A stretch of DNA of 63,203 nucleotides from a virus. Shown in pieces: positions 8,226 to 15,920 of the stretch. Location: positions 1 to 63,203 of IMG/VR virus record IMGVR_UViG_3300043436_001856. One strand, written 5' to 3'. The position numbers were made by a program, and so were the translations under genes. How positions within the stretch are numbered: position 1 is the stretch's first letter; each line of letters opens with the position of its first letter. The notes below the pieces were generated by a model, which was not told the origin of the DNA, made no database searches, and saw only the letters and a program-made list of their open reading frames with translations.

Positions 8226-10285
8226 TAATTAGTGTTTATTACTTTTAATAAATTAACCTGTGTTGTATTATAATCCGTTGGGTCGTAAGATTCAATTTTA
8301 TTTAATCTAAATAATACGCCATTAATCCAAATATATTTGCTAAAATCCAAATTGTAAATGTCAACCGCAGTTAAATAAACGCGACAACTCAATAACTTTG
8401 ATTCCATATCTGTAATTTCCAAAATGTACGGTTTATTGTACGTATTGAATAAATTATTTGTCGGATAAATAGACGCAGGAAATTGCAATTCTTTTGGTGC
8501 GCCAAAATTCAAATCAACAGTCGGGTTTGCCGGGTCGTCTAAATGTCCCGCATAACCGTAAGTTGTTATTGTTGCCAAAGTTCCGCCGCCGTCTTCTTGT
8601 ATTTTCCAACTTGAAACACCTGTTATTTTCTTTGCCATTAAAATACGAATTACTGAATCCATAGGGTCTTCAGTTGTATTATTATTTGACAATTTATAAA
8701 TTGAACTATGGTATTTGTCTTGTCCTGAATGTAAAACAATTACAGTTGGCGCAAAAATAATCTGTGTTGAAGCCGTGTCCTTTACAAAATCAAATTCAGA
8801 ATCATAAATAAAATCGCCGTATGATTGACCGTACTTCTTTTTATAGTTTTCATTGTAATAATCCGAATCGTCTGTGTATTTATACGCATAATAACGCGCA
8901 TTCAACTGTGACATTGGTTTAATTGACATTGTTGAACCTGTGTCAATCTTTTGTGACCAATCAATTGAATTAGTTACTGCGTCAGAATAAAAGTCAATAT
9001 ATGGCGCAATATTTATTTGTTTGTCGTTTATGTTATCCTGATAAACGTACAAATTGAACATTTTACAAACTGACAAAAAGAAGTCTTTTTGGAATATACC
9101 CTTTGGTAAATTAGCATTCATTGAAACAGTACCATTATAAGCAACTGAAGTCAACTGCGCAGCCAATTGAGTAAATGTAAAGTTCGCACTTGATACGTTT
9201 ACAATATAAGTATTTGCCGTAATCGGAACGCTTAATTCAATACGCACTTGATTCGTGTTAGCAATTGCGCCTGTCCAATCAAAATTGAATGTAAAAGGAT
9301 TATTTGCTGAAAATGTATTTACTGTCAAAGTCTGAACCGCAACACCGGCAACATATAAAGTCGCAGTAATAGACGAAGCGGCGTCAGTTTGATAAATACC
9401 CGTTATTGAAGCCAATGCATTAACTGTCTTTGTGCCGTCAGTATAAGTAAAAATGCTTTTTCCTGCATTTTCTGTGAAATTAAGTAAAGTCGTAGAATCA
9501 AAAGACAAATTTGCATTTCGCGCCGTTGGTGTATTACTGTTTAAAATTGTTTTTGTTGCATTAATCGTGCCTAATATAAATCTGTCATTCGTACCCTGTA
9601 TTCCCTGACTATTGTTTGGAATTATTAGTTTCTTAAAAAAGTCTGTATTAAAGAAATCGCAATTTAAACTGTACGAAGTACCTTCAAATATCTTTTCAAT
9701 ATATTCCTTTACATATAATGCCGGTCTAAATGCTGAAACGTGGAAATCGTCCTTACCTGTTGAAACGTCGCCGTAATCAATCAATGGATAATAATAACCT
9801 GAACCATTTATTGTGTCCCAACTGTTTTGAATTGTAGTTACATTCCACGTATGGTTGTATTCGCTAAAATCCAAATCTTCTAAACGCTTATTTCCTAATT
9901 CTGTAATAAACCCACCTAATTCACCAAATACGGCGCATTGATATTCAATTACACCTTTATTCATAACAATTTCAAGGATTCTAATAACGCCCTTAAATAT
10001 CTGTATTTTGTCAATATAGACTTCGCACTTTGCCGCCTGTGACGGTGTAAAGTTTGTCGCAACGTTAGGTAAATCCATATTGTGTTCGTGCGCCATTCCT
10101 AAATCAAAAGCAAAACCCAATATTTGATTGTTCTTTGCAGTTGCAGGTATTGAAATTGTACGGCTAAAAGACGTATTACGGCTTCCAAAGTCGCGCACGT
10201 CGTCAATCGTGTACGTGAAATCCGTTCCAATATCCTTGATTAAATCAATAACGTTGTCTTCAATATAAATTTCGGTTCTAATCAT
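8225..10285 (-). CDS. Large tail tip or baseplate-type protein (686 aa)
   Basis: It begins MIRTEIYIED. Residues about 30-60 hold a conserved FGSRNTSFSRTISIPAT segment, which recurs in tail proteins of Bacteroidota phages. A beta-rich central part (residues about 240-390) follows, then KMFNLYVYQDN near residue 410. It shares one base with each neighbour and lies just upstream of the tape measure gene. Tail tip or hub is the best guess from size and context. No enzymatic motif is visible. Confidence 0.5.
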   Translation of the reverse strand: MIRTEIYIEDNVIDLIKDIGTDFTYTIDDVRDFGSRNTSFSRTISIPATAKNNQILGFAFDLGMAHEHNMDLPNVATNFTPSQAAKCEVYIDKIQIFKGVIRILEIVMNKGVIEYQCAVFGELGGFITELGNKRLEDLDFSEYNHTWNVTTIQNSWDTINGSGYYYPLIDYGDVSTGKDDFHVSAFRPALYVKEYIEKIFEGTSYSLNCDFFNTDFFKKLIIPNNSQGIQGTNDRFILGTINATKTILNSNTPTARNANLSFDSTTLLNFTENAGKSIFTYTDGTKTVNALASITGIYQTDAASSITATLYVAGVAVQTLTVNTFSANNPFTFNFDWTGAIANTNQVRIELSVPITANTYIVNVSSANFTFTQLAAQLTSVAYNGTVSMNANLPKGIFQKDFFLSVCKMFNLYVYQDNINDKQINIAPYIDFYSDAVTNSIDWSQKIDTGSTMSIKPMSQLNARYYAYKYTDDSDYYNENYKKKYGQSYGDFIYDSEFDFVKDTASTQIIFAPTVIVLHSGQDKYHSSIYKLSNNNTTEDPMDSVIRILMAKKITGVSSWKIQEDGGGTLATITTYGYAGHLDDPANPTVDLNFGAPKELQFPASIYPTNNLFNTYNKPYILEITDMESKLLSCRVYLTAVDIYNLDFSKYIWINGVLFRLNKIESYDPTDYNTTQVNLLKVINTN

Positions 10286-11499
10286 TATCTGTATTGACTG
10301 TTTAAATATTTACCAATTTCAACTTCTAAATCAAAATTAAATAAGCCGTCAGAAACCTTATATTTATATTGGTAATTCGTGTTTCTAATTGTAACAGGGA
10401 AAAAAGCGCCTTGCACTTCCATATAAACAATCGGTGACGCTATTAATTGCGCCAACCACGCATAATCCATATCATTAACCCAATCGCTTGTCAACATATA
10501 ATAATCCGTATGTTCAATCGCGAAGTTGTATGTCGTTTCATTGTATTTGTTATACGCATCAATGTTAGTCATTTGACCGCCTGACAATTGGTACGGGTTT
10601 CGTCTATATGAAGCACGGTTAAATTCGCTGCGTCGCTTGTTTACCAACCTGAACGCCATTGTATCATATCCGCCCAACCTGTTAAGAAAATGAAGGTTGT
10701 ATTGTCTGTATTTAGGGTTGCAAACTTGTCTGAATTTCAGCGTCCTTGTAACCGCCGCGCCCAATGTAATATAAACGTTGTACCCGTAAGTATTTTGGGT
10801 TATAATATCTGACCCCGCCCACGCATTAATTGCCGCAGCCTGAAAATTGAACAGGTTAAATTGTCCCGCCATTGTAAGGTCACCACTAACCGCAGTCCCA
10901 AAAGTTCCGTCTTCGTTTGTAGGTTGAACCCAAAGTTTATACGAACCGCCGGTAATTTTTAAAAATGTAATAAAAAATTGGTCGCCGTATTCAATTGGAA
11001 TATCTGAATTGTCGCGGTCACTTAACCAATCGTCCGTGTAATTCTCAATTAATAAATTATCATAGTAATTTGACAATACCAAAGGAATGTCGCCGTTTTC
11101 TGTAAATATGTCACCGAACAATGGCGCGTAATAATTGTACGCTGAATAAGAACCTGAAGCCAAATTACCAATAACCGCACCACTTACTTCTTCGCCAATA
11201 CGAACCTGATAATCCACCTTTATTTTGTTATTTGAAGCCATTAAAACCGTCGTACCTGAAGGTTCAAAGTAATTGGTCACGTATGCACGAACCATTGGCG
11301 ACGCATTAAATACGCCATAACTTCCGTCGGCTGAAGGTGAAGGGAATACCTTATTTCGGCTAACCTGTGCGCCATTAATGTAAATATCGTACACGAATTT
11401 AAAGTTTGTAACCCCAACATTTGTTGAAGAAGCCACAAACCAAAGGTCGTCGTGCATACTCGGGAACGTAGCCGGTTGACTATTTATTGTTATTGCCAT
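10285..11499 (-). CDS. Tail protein, possibly distal tail (404 aa)
   Basis: This 404-residue protein begins MAITINSQPA and is beta-rich throughout. Conserved parts include VFNASPMVRAYVTNYF near residue 75 and an Arg/Asn-rich stretch (LVNKRRSEFNRASYRRNPY) near residue 290. Its length is identical in both units. It overlaps the preceding gene by 20 bases and abuts the 686-residue tail gene. A distal tail or tip-associated role is inferred from context only. Confidence 0.45.
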   Translation of the reverse strand: MAITINSQPATFPSMHDDLWFVASSTNVGVTNFKFVYDIYINGAQVSRNKVFPSPSADGSYGVFNASPMVRAYVTNYFEPSGTTVLMASNNKIKVDYQVRIGEEVSGAVIGNLASGSYSAYNYYAPLFGDIFTENGDIPLVLSNYYDNLLIENYTDDWLSDRDNSDIPIEYGDQFFITFLKITGGSYKLWVQPTNEDGTFGTAVSGDLTMAGQFNLFNFQAAAINAWAGSDIITQNTYGYNVYITLGAAVTRTLKFRQVCNPKYRQYNLHFLNRLGGYDTMAFRLVNKRRSEFNRASYRRNPYQLSGGQMTNIDAYNKYNETTYNFAIEHTDYYMLTSDWVNDMDYAWLAQLIASPIVYMEVQGAFFPVTIRNTNYQYKYKVSDGLFNFDLEVEIGKYLNSQYR

Positions 11500-12208
11500 T
11501 GCTTGATTCTATTTTATTTCCAATTTGTCTAATTTGTAATTGAACGTCGCCGCCAAAAGCTTCTGCCATTGTCGTAAAAAAGTCCTTATTAAATACCGTC
11601 TTAACTGCATTGTCAAAATAAGAAGTCGTTTTTAAACCGTCCCTTTTGATTGCTGAAGCGGTTGCGTATGCTAAAGCTTTTAATGAAGTCGCTTTGTTCA
11701 CCGCTTGTTTAAGTTTTTTGCTTTTCCTTTGGGTCTTGCTTAATTTCTTTGTCTGCGTTTCGTTTGTCGTCTTTGCCTTCCCTAATCTGTACCATTGCAA
11801 TATTGACGTTGCCATTTTTTTATTTGGGAATGGCGTTTTGTATTGGTATGGTGAATCTGAAGAAACTTTTTTTGGTCGTGCATTTTCGCCACCAACACCC
11901 TTAACCCCTTTATTTATATATTTGTAATAAACTGAAGCCGGGTTATTTTTGTCGTAACCCAACCACATTTCATAATCATTGCCAAATTTTGTGACCTTTG
12001 GTACAACCAAATCGCCAATTTTACCTGAAGCAATTGAACCGCTTTTATTTAGGTTTTTTTGTACTTCGTCGTTAAATTGTTTACCGTAGAAAATAAGCAT
12101 TTGTTCGGCAACAGGAAATTCAGTCGGGTCAATAACGTTATATTGGTCACCGATTGTTTTTAAAAAACCTTCCTTTAATGCTTTTGCCTGTGCTTTGGCT
12201 TCACTCAT
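11480..12208 (-). CDS. Tail-module protein of unknown role (242 aa)
   Basis: I place the start at 12208 (MSEAKAQAKA), where similarity with unit B begins. A longer frame from 12301 would read through the terminator hairpin. The protein is basic, with a KKLSKTQRKSKKLKQ stretch near residue 165 and FGGDVQLQIRQIGNKI near the C-terminus. Its size and place after the tail chaperone could fit a tail completion protein. I do not recognise a family. Confidence 0.5.
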   Translation of the reverse strand: MSEAKAQAKALKEGFLKTIGDQYNVIDPTEFPVAEQMLIFYGKQFNDEVQKNLNKSGSIASGKIGDLVVPKVTKFGNDYEMWLGYDKNNPASVYYKYINKGVKGVGGENARPKKVSSDSPYQYKTPFPNKKMATSILQWYRLGKAKTTNETQTKKLSKTQRKSKKLKQAVNKATSLKALAYATASAIKRDGLKTTSYFDNAVKTVFNKDFFTTMAEAFGGDVQLQIRQIGNKIESSNGNNNK

Positions 12209-12226
12209 ACCATTAAATAGATAAAA

Positions 12227-12241
12227 TGGTTCTAAATACCA
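12227..12241 (-). promoter_or_regulatory. Small leader hairpin with a covarying pair
   Basis: TGGT and ACCA close a 7-nt loop about 20 bases upstream of the 242-residue gene's start. In unit B the arms are CGGT and ACCG with the same loop, so one base pair has changed on both sides. It may shape the ribosome-binding region. One covarying pair is weak support. Confidence 0.4.
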
Positions 12242-12244
12242 CAG

Positions 12245-12270
12245 AAAAAACCCCGTGTAAAAACACAGGG
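12245..12270 (-). terminator. Intrinsic terminator after the tail chaperone
   Basis: On the minus strand CCCTGTGT, a TTTT loop and ACACGGGG form an 8-bp stem (one G-T pair), followed by six T. It lies 37 bases after the frameshift-frame stop at 12307. Unit B has the same stem. It would reduce transcription into the tail and head genes unless antitermination occurs. Confidence 0.8.
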
Positions 12271-12306
12271 TAATTTCGCTTATTTCAATAAAAAAACACA
12301 ACTTCC

Positions 12307-12579
12307 TTATTTAATGCGCTTCGCCTGTTCCCGGTCGTAAGCATTTTTTGACTTCAGGTACGCCATTGTATTCAAAAATTCAATGGTCTTCATTTCAAAA
12401 GCTTCCGAAGTTCTAATATTTTCGTGTTCGGCAACAAGTTTGGCGGTATAATGCCACCCGTAGATTCGCATAAAAGCAACAACACCGAATCCGCTTGTTC
12501 CGTCGTCATCCCCGCCGTCGTCATTTCCGTTTTCATATAATCCCGCGTAACTTCTATCCAATTTCTGTAAACTTGATAA
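12307..12579 (-). CDS. Minus-one frame extension of the tail assembly chaperone
   Basis: This frame is open from the T9 run to the stop at 12307 and has no convincing start of its own. A -1 slip at the run would join it to residue 162 of the upstream frame, giving about 252 residues, a gpG/gpGT-like pair. The extension contains an Asp/Gly-rich stretch and FMRIYGWHYTAKLVAEHENI. It overlaps the 0-frame end by 190 bases, and both frames are conserved in unit B, which argues against a sequencing artefact. Confidence 0.7.
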   Translation of the reverse strand, partial: LSSLQKLDRSYAGLYENGNDDGGDDDGTSGFGVVAFMRIYGWHYTAKLVAEHENIRTSEAFEMKTIEFLNTMAYLKSKNAYDREQAKRIK

Positions 12580-13064
12580 AAAAAAACCAACGAATGATAA
12601 ACGTGTATAAAATTCGCTTCCTGCATATCCGCAGCGTATTCTTCGTGTTTACTTGCGTCATACTTATCGTCAATCCATTTGCCGTACCAATTTTTTTTCT
12701 GCGGGATTACCATTGACGCAGCTATTTTGTGTAAATTTCCCAACGTGTCTTTGCTAAATACCTTGCTTTCAATATAACGCGCTGACGGCATATTTTTAAT
12801 GTCGTAATTCATACGGTATCGTTTGCCATTAATTGTAATATAGTCAACCGGCTTCCCTTCAATTGGTTCGTCTAAAAAAGCCAAATCTTTTCGCAATTCT
12901 TTTAAGTCTTCAATGCCTAAACTGTCAATTTGATATTCGGTTAAACCTGTGATAATGCACAATAATTTAACTTCCTTGTCCAATTCTGTCCAATCCTTAT
13001 TCGGGTTTGTTATTATTGGCATCAATTGTTGGTATTGCCAAAGGGTCAGTTCGTTCCATTTCAT
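12390..13064 (-). CDS. Tail assembly chaperone (0-frame product)
   Basis: This 224-residue protein begins MKWNELTLWQ. Tail chaperones coat the tape measure protein before tail tube assembly and are often made in two lengths by frameshifting. Residues 156-162 are encoded across TTGGTTTTTTTTTATC. The 0-frame end contains TTEQADSVLLLLCES. The gene's first 68 bases overlap the DUF5522-like gene. Unusually, three tail genes separate it from the tape measure gene. Confidence 0.65.
   Translation of the reverse strand: MKWNELTLWQYQQLMPIITNPNKDWTELDKEVKLLCIITGLTEYQIDSLGIEDLKELRKDLAFLDEPIEGKPVDYITINGKRYRMNYDIKNMPSARYIESKVFSKDTLGNLHKIAASMVIPQKKNWYGKWIDDKYDASKHEEYAADMQEANFIHVYHSLVFFYQVYRNWIEVTRDYMKTEMTTAGMTTEQADSVLLLLCESTGGIIPPNLLPNTKILELRKLLK
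12578..12586 (-). promoter_or_regulatory. Slippery T9 run for -1 frameshift
   Basis: Nine consecutive T on the coding strand include a T TTT TTT heptamer in the 0 frame. A -1 slip connects to the open frame ending at 12307. The same nine-base run occurs at the same codon in unit B (43811-43819). Unaided slippage on such a run could also be transcriptional. Confidence 0.7.
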
Positions 13065-13188
13065 AATTCAAAGTTAAGTCTTTTTTCTGATAAGGACAAT
13101 GCCGACAACCATTTTTGCAGCAATACCCCCTTTTTAAATGATATTCTTCTGTGAATACCTTATAACCGTTTTTTAAATAGTAATCCAT
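12997..13188 (-). CDS. DUF5522-like Cys-rich small protein
   Basis: This 63-residue protein carries the hallmark GYCCKNGCRHCPY at residues about 21-33, typical of the small DUF5522 family widespread in Bacteroidota, probably metal-binding. Its C-terminal 22 codons overlap the start of the tail chaperone in another frame. The 166 bases at 12997-13162 are identical to those in unit B, in line with this double coding constraint. Its function is unknown. Confidence 0.75.
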   Translation of the reverse strand: MDYYLKNGYKVFTEEYHLKRGYCCKNGCRHCPYQKKDLTLNYEMERTDPLAIPTIDANNNKPE

Positions 13189-13535
13189 TTTTTTAATCCG
13201 TTTGCACTTGACATAATTGCGTCAGCGCGTTGCGTTAAGCTTTCAATTTGCCCGTTTAGTTCGTCCGGGTCGTATGATATGTAATAACCGTTTGACGTCC
13301 CAATAACAGGCAATATTCCTTCTGACCTTATAAAGTTAACGATTTTACGTAAACGCGGTTCAGAAAATTGTTTAATTCCGTACCTTTCTTTTTGCCCGTT
13401 AATGGCTGCGACTATTTCCGCGCCTTTAATTGGGTTGGCTTTGCTTTTCAAGTTTAACCCCCTGATAATTACAGGCACTAAACGCTTTTCGTCAGGCGTC
13501 AATTCGCAAGTTATGTCTTCAAAGTTTTTAATCAT
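13173..13535 (-). CDS. Winged-helix-like DNA-binding protein
   Basis: This 120-residue protein begins MIKNFEDITC. Residues about 30-90 look like a winged helix: IKGAEIVAAIN, then FSEPRLRKIVNFIRSEG as recognition helix, then a wing around VIGTSNGYYISYD. A helical tail (IESLTQRADAIMSSANGL) follows. It sits in the morphogenesis operon and could be a regulator or a replication-associated adaptor. It is a candidate ligand for the paired operators or direct repeats described here, but nothing proves that. Confidence 0.6.
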   Translation of the reverse strand: MIKNFEDITCELTPDEKRLVPVIIRGLNLKSKANPIKGAEIVAAINGQKERYGIKQFSEPRLRKIVNFIRSEGILPVIGTSNGYYISYDPDELNGQIESLTQRADAIMSSANGLKKWITI

Positions 13536-13545
13536 TGTATAAATT

Positions 13546-13719
13546 TTAATTAACGTCTGCCATTGCTAAATTAATCATTTTTAATTGAATCCTTAAATCT
13601 TTAATTTCCTTTTCTTTTAATCCCAATTCCTTTTCAATCTTTGCAATCTTTTCAATTAAGCATTCGTTTTCAAGGCGAAGCAAATATTCCTGACCCATTA
13701 AATATTGATTTTTTGACAT
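13546..13719 (-). CDS. Small coiled-coil protein (57 aa)
   Basis: It begins MSKNQYLMGQ and is almost wholly a heptad-patterned helix (LIEKIAKIEKELGLKEKEI). Its N-terminal 20 residues are identical in unit B. Unknown function. The short gap to the next gene and conservation support it as real. Confidence 0.6.
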   Translation of the reverse strand: MSKNQYLMGQEYLLRLENECLIEKIAKIEKELGLKEKEIKDLRIQLKMINLAMADVN

Positions 13720-13805
13720 ACAGTTAGTTTTAAAAAGCCGCCCAAAGTTCCCTAATTACTATTTATTGTTAATTTTAAATATTTAATTCTTCAGGCGGCG
13801 TACGT

Positions 13806-13973
13806 TTAAATTCGGTTTAATTTATCCTGTTCAATTTGATTTTGTGCAGCTTCTTCAGCTTCACGTTCTTCAATGTCTTCTTCGTCTTCCCAATCGCAAT
13901 GGTCACGACATTCAGGGCAAATATCGTATTCCGTATAATTAGTGTGTGCGCCGCAGCAAGTTGAGTATGCCAT
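13806..13973 (-). CDS. Small zinc-finger-like acidic protein (55 aa)
   Basis: The N-terminal half has paired cysteines and histidines (STCCGAH, DICPECRDHCDW), a likely zinc-binding knuckle. The C-terminal half is a very acidic helix. Unit B has a 52-residue version with the same Cys/His pattern and a longer acidic run. Acidic small phage proteins sometimes mimic DNA, but that is speculation here. Confidence 0.6.
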   Translation of the reverse strand: MAYSTCCGAHTNYTEYDICPECRDHCDWEDEEDIEEREAEEAAQNQIEQDKLNRI

Positions 13974-13983
13974 ATTAAAGGTT

Positions 13984-14217
13984 TTAATCGTTACTAATAT
14001 AATTCATAAAATAATATTTACCACCGTCACAATTTGGGTCAGGGTAATTTTTAGCGTCGTTGTACGCAGTTTCTATTTCAGAACGGACTTCCTGTTGCAT
14101 TTCCATTGCCATTTGTTTTGCCCTTAATAATCCGTAATACTGAATTCCCCCTAATGTGTTTCTTCTAATTTCAGCGTCCAATTGATTAATCAATTTTTGC
14201 ATTGTTGTTATATACAT
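13984..14217 (-). CDS. Small helical protein, present only in unit A (77 aa)
   Basis: I chose the ATG at 14217 (MYITTMQKLI), one base after the previous stop, over a TTG at 14232. The protein is helical, with KLINQLDAEIRRN and RAKQMAMEMQQEVRSEIE. No counterpart lies at this place in unit B. Unknown function. Confidence 0.55.
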   Translation of the reverse strand: MYITTMQKLINQLDAEIRRNTLGGIQYYGLLRAKQMAMEMQQEVRSEIETAYNDAKNYPDPNCDGGKYYFMNYISND

Positions 14218-14218
14218 A

Positions 14219-14371
14219 TTATAAGTTTTCAATTAAAGCCGTTAACAATAAAGCTACGCCCATAATAATAAAAAACCAAACTGTACCCAAAGATTCTTTT
14301 TGGTATTCTTTTTGCATTTTTGCGTAATGCTCAATTAATTTGTCTTCTTTTGTTTTTAGTCTGTTTTGCAT
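14219..14371 (-). CDS. Small single-pass membrane protein (50 aa)
   Basis: It begins MQNRLKTKED. A charged N-terminal helix of about 30 residues precedes one transmembrane segment (VWFFIIMGVALLLTALI). The same design and nearly the same sequence occur in unit B at 45568-45720. Unknown function. It is expressed from the promoter at about 14.7 kb. Confidence 0.6.
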   Translation of the reverse strand: MQNRLKTKEDKLIEHYAKMQKEYQKESLGTVWFFIIMGVALLLTALIENL

Positions 14372-14404
14372 TGTATAAGTTTTAAATGTGCGTTGGACAG
14401 TCGC

Positions 14405-14415
14405 ACCCCTGCGGG
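14405..14415. other. Conserved GC hairpin
   Basis: CCCC-TGC-GGGG lies in a 53-base gap inside a sequence conserved in unit B (TCGCACCCCTGCGGGGGATA). There is no U-tract on either strand, so it is a poor terminator. It may be a processing or mRNA-stability element. Confidence 0.35.
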
Positions 14416-14424
14416 GGATAATAA

Positions 14425-14658
14425 TTATGCGTTGTATGTTGTAATAATTGCGTTTTGTAAGTCTTCAACAAATATACCTTTTAATTCAGAAACTTTTAAT
14501 TCGTTCACACCGCGTAAAGTATAAGCTTTTACGTTATATAAATCGTTTACTAAAGTAACGTCAACAAATCTGTTTCTGTTGCAAACTAATTTTGTAAAGT
14601 TTGTTCCGTTAACTTGAAATTTAAAACCGATTGTCATTTGTGTTTTTAAAGTTGTCAT
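14425..14658 (-). CDS. First gene after the 14.7-kb promoter, unit A only (77 aa)
   Basis: The start MTTLKTQMTI lies about 20 bases downstream of the -7 box. Beta-rich residues 5-40 and a helix (VSELKGIFVEDLQNAI) can be seen. The corresponding place in unit B holds an unrelated 67-residue protein, so this is a variable first slot in the operon. Unknown function. Confidence 0.55.
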   Translation of the reverse strand: MTTLKTQMTIGFKFQVNGTNFTKLVCNRNRFVDVTLVNDLYNVKAYTLRGVNELKVSELKGIFVEDLQNAIITTYNA

Positions 14659-14678
14659 TGTTATTTGCTTTTGTTCCA

Positions 14679-14711
14679 CAAATATAACACAGGTTTTACA
14701 CACCTTCCAAA
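14679..14711 (-). promoter_or_regulatory. Bacteroidota-type promoter of the morphogenesis operon
   Basis: On the minus strand TTTG (14711-14708), a 21-bp spacer and TATATTTG (14686-14679) match the Bacteroidota pattern TTTG / TAnnTTTG. The bases upstream of the -7 box (AAAACCTGT) are shared with the promoter at 24.7 kb. Unit B has the same promoter at 46003-46035. Confidence 0.75.
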
Positions 14712-14737
14712 CATTTTGCAAAGTTTTTTTTATAATT

Positions 14738-14772
14738 GTGATGAACGGTAAATAATAAGGATAAACGGTTAA
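14738..14772. promoter_or_regulatory. Paired direct repeats upstream of the promoter
   Basis: GAACGGTAAA (from 14743) and AAACGGTTAA (from 14763) have their cores 20 bp apart, in the sequence upstream of the promoter and reaching into the terL stop codon. The same pair with the same 20-bp spacing precedes all four promoters of this type in the window. They are a likely binding site for a phage activator or repressor. Confidence 0.65.
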
Positions 14773-15920
14773 GCGAAGGCGTAACGACCTGAACCGCGTT
14801 TGATATTGTGATTTTGCCACGCTAAAGCCAAAGCCATAACGGTATCGTCGTGGAATCCTGACGGCGCTGAATACCTTACGCCGTGTGAAGTAAACTGATA
14901 TTCAAACACGTCTAATTCGTCCACAATAACACCTTCCGGGAATCCGATTCGTCCCTGTTGTATTGCTGAAGCCAAACCTTCCATTAATTGCTGCTTTGAT
15001 TGACTTGTAAATTTTAAACCTTCAATGTTTATCCCTTCGCGCAACAAGTCTTCTAATATTGGGTCGCCAACCCCTGTTGAATCCACCACAATTGGCGCAG
15101 GTGGCAACCTTTTAATTGTTTCTTTGGTGTTATGCCAATCCATTTGAAAGCGGTCAAAATACGCCACGTTGCCGTCCTTATCCAATCCAATTATAACTGT
15201 AAAATCCACAGACTTTGCAAGGTCAATGCCATAACAAACAATCGGTTGCGCTGAAATAGGTTTGACGCAGCGTTTAATAAATGCGTTGCCAAAAGGGTTT
15301 GCGCTATTCTCGGACGGGTTCGCCATATATTCCTGTTCAAATACAACTTCAGGTAATTGAATTCGTGCTTCGTCTATTTCGCGCGGGTTAATATGCGGAT
15401 TGTCGTATGTGCTAAATTTAAAGCTTTGCCAATCGTTTTCGCCCATTTTCATAAACAGGGAATAAAAGAAGTTTTTGCCACGTGGCGTTGAAAGGAAAAC
15501 CGCCTTCCCTTCGTAGTCGGTCAGCGTCGGGCGTATGCTATTATTCCAACCGTCTTCAAGGTCAGCAATAAACGCAGCTTCGTCAATAATAACCAAATGA
15601 AATTTACGACCGCGCAAATTATCTAAACGTTCACCTGTAAAAAATTCAATTGACCCTTCATTGGGACAATAGATTTTCAGCTTTGAAATATTGCTTTTAA
15701 ATGGTAATACTTTTGTAAGGCGTTCAAAGAATACTTGCGCCAATCCGTATGTCGGTGTTATGTATGCAACCTGTCCGCCTTTTAATGCTTCTTTGATTAT
15801 AAGTATTTGCGACAATTCAGACTTACCAAAACGACGTCCGCACATAACGACAACAAAACGCCTTTCAGCGTCCAATATCTTTTTTTGGTTTACGTGTGGC
15901 GTTGGTAATTCAATGCGCAT
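14769..15920 (-). CDS. terL: Terminase large subunit
   Basis: This 383-residue packaging motor has Walker A GRRFGKS at residues 28-34, Walker B LVIIDEA at residues 109-115, a coupling-type LSTPRG near residue 144, and an RNase H-type nuclease part. The nuclease acidic residues include YGIDLAKSVDFT near residue 225 and HDDTVMALA near residue 360. It cuts concatemers and pumps DNA through the portal. It abuts the small subunit with no gap and is short for the family. In unit B it is extremely similar. Confidence 0.95.
   Translation of the reverse strand: MRIELPTPHVNQKKILDAERRFVVVMCGRRFGKSELSQILIIKEALKGGQVAYITPTYGLAQVFFERLTKVLPFKSNISKLKIYCPNEGSIEFFTGERLDNLRGRKFHLVIIDEAAFIADLEDGWNNSIRPTLTDYEGKAVFLSTPRGKNFFYSLFMKMGENDWQSFKFSTYDNPHINPREIDEARIQLPEVVFEQEYMANPSENSANPFGNAFIKRCVKPISAQPIVCYGIDLAKSVDFTVIIGLDKDGNVAYFDRFQMDWHNTKETIKRLPPAPIVVDSTGVGDPILEDLLREGINIEGLKFTSQSKQQLMEGLASAIQQGRIGFPEGVIVDELDVFEYQFTSHGVRYSAPSGFHDDTVMALALAWQNHNIKRGSGRYAFA

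Noticed and set aside
12208-12301. Longer start for the 242-residue tail protein
   Set aside because: The extra residues would be read through the terminator hairpin and are not conserved in unit B.
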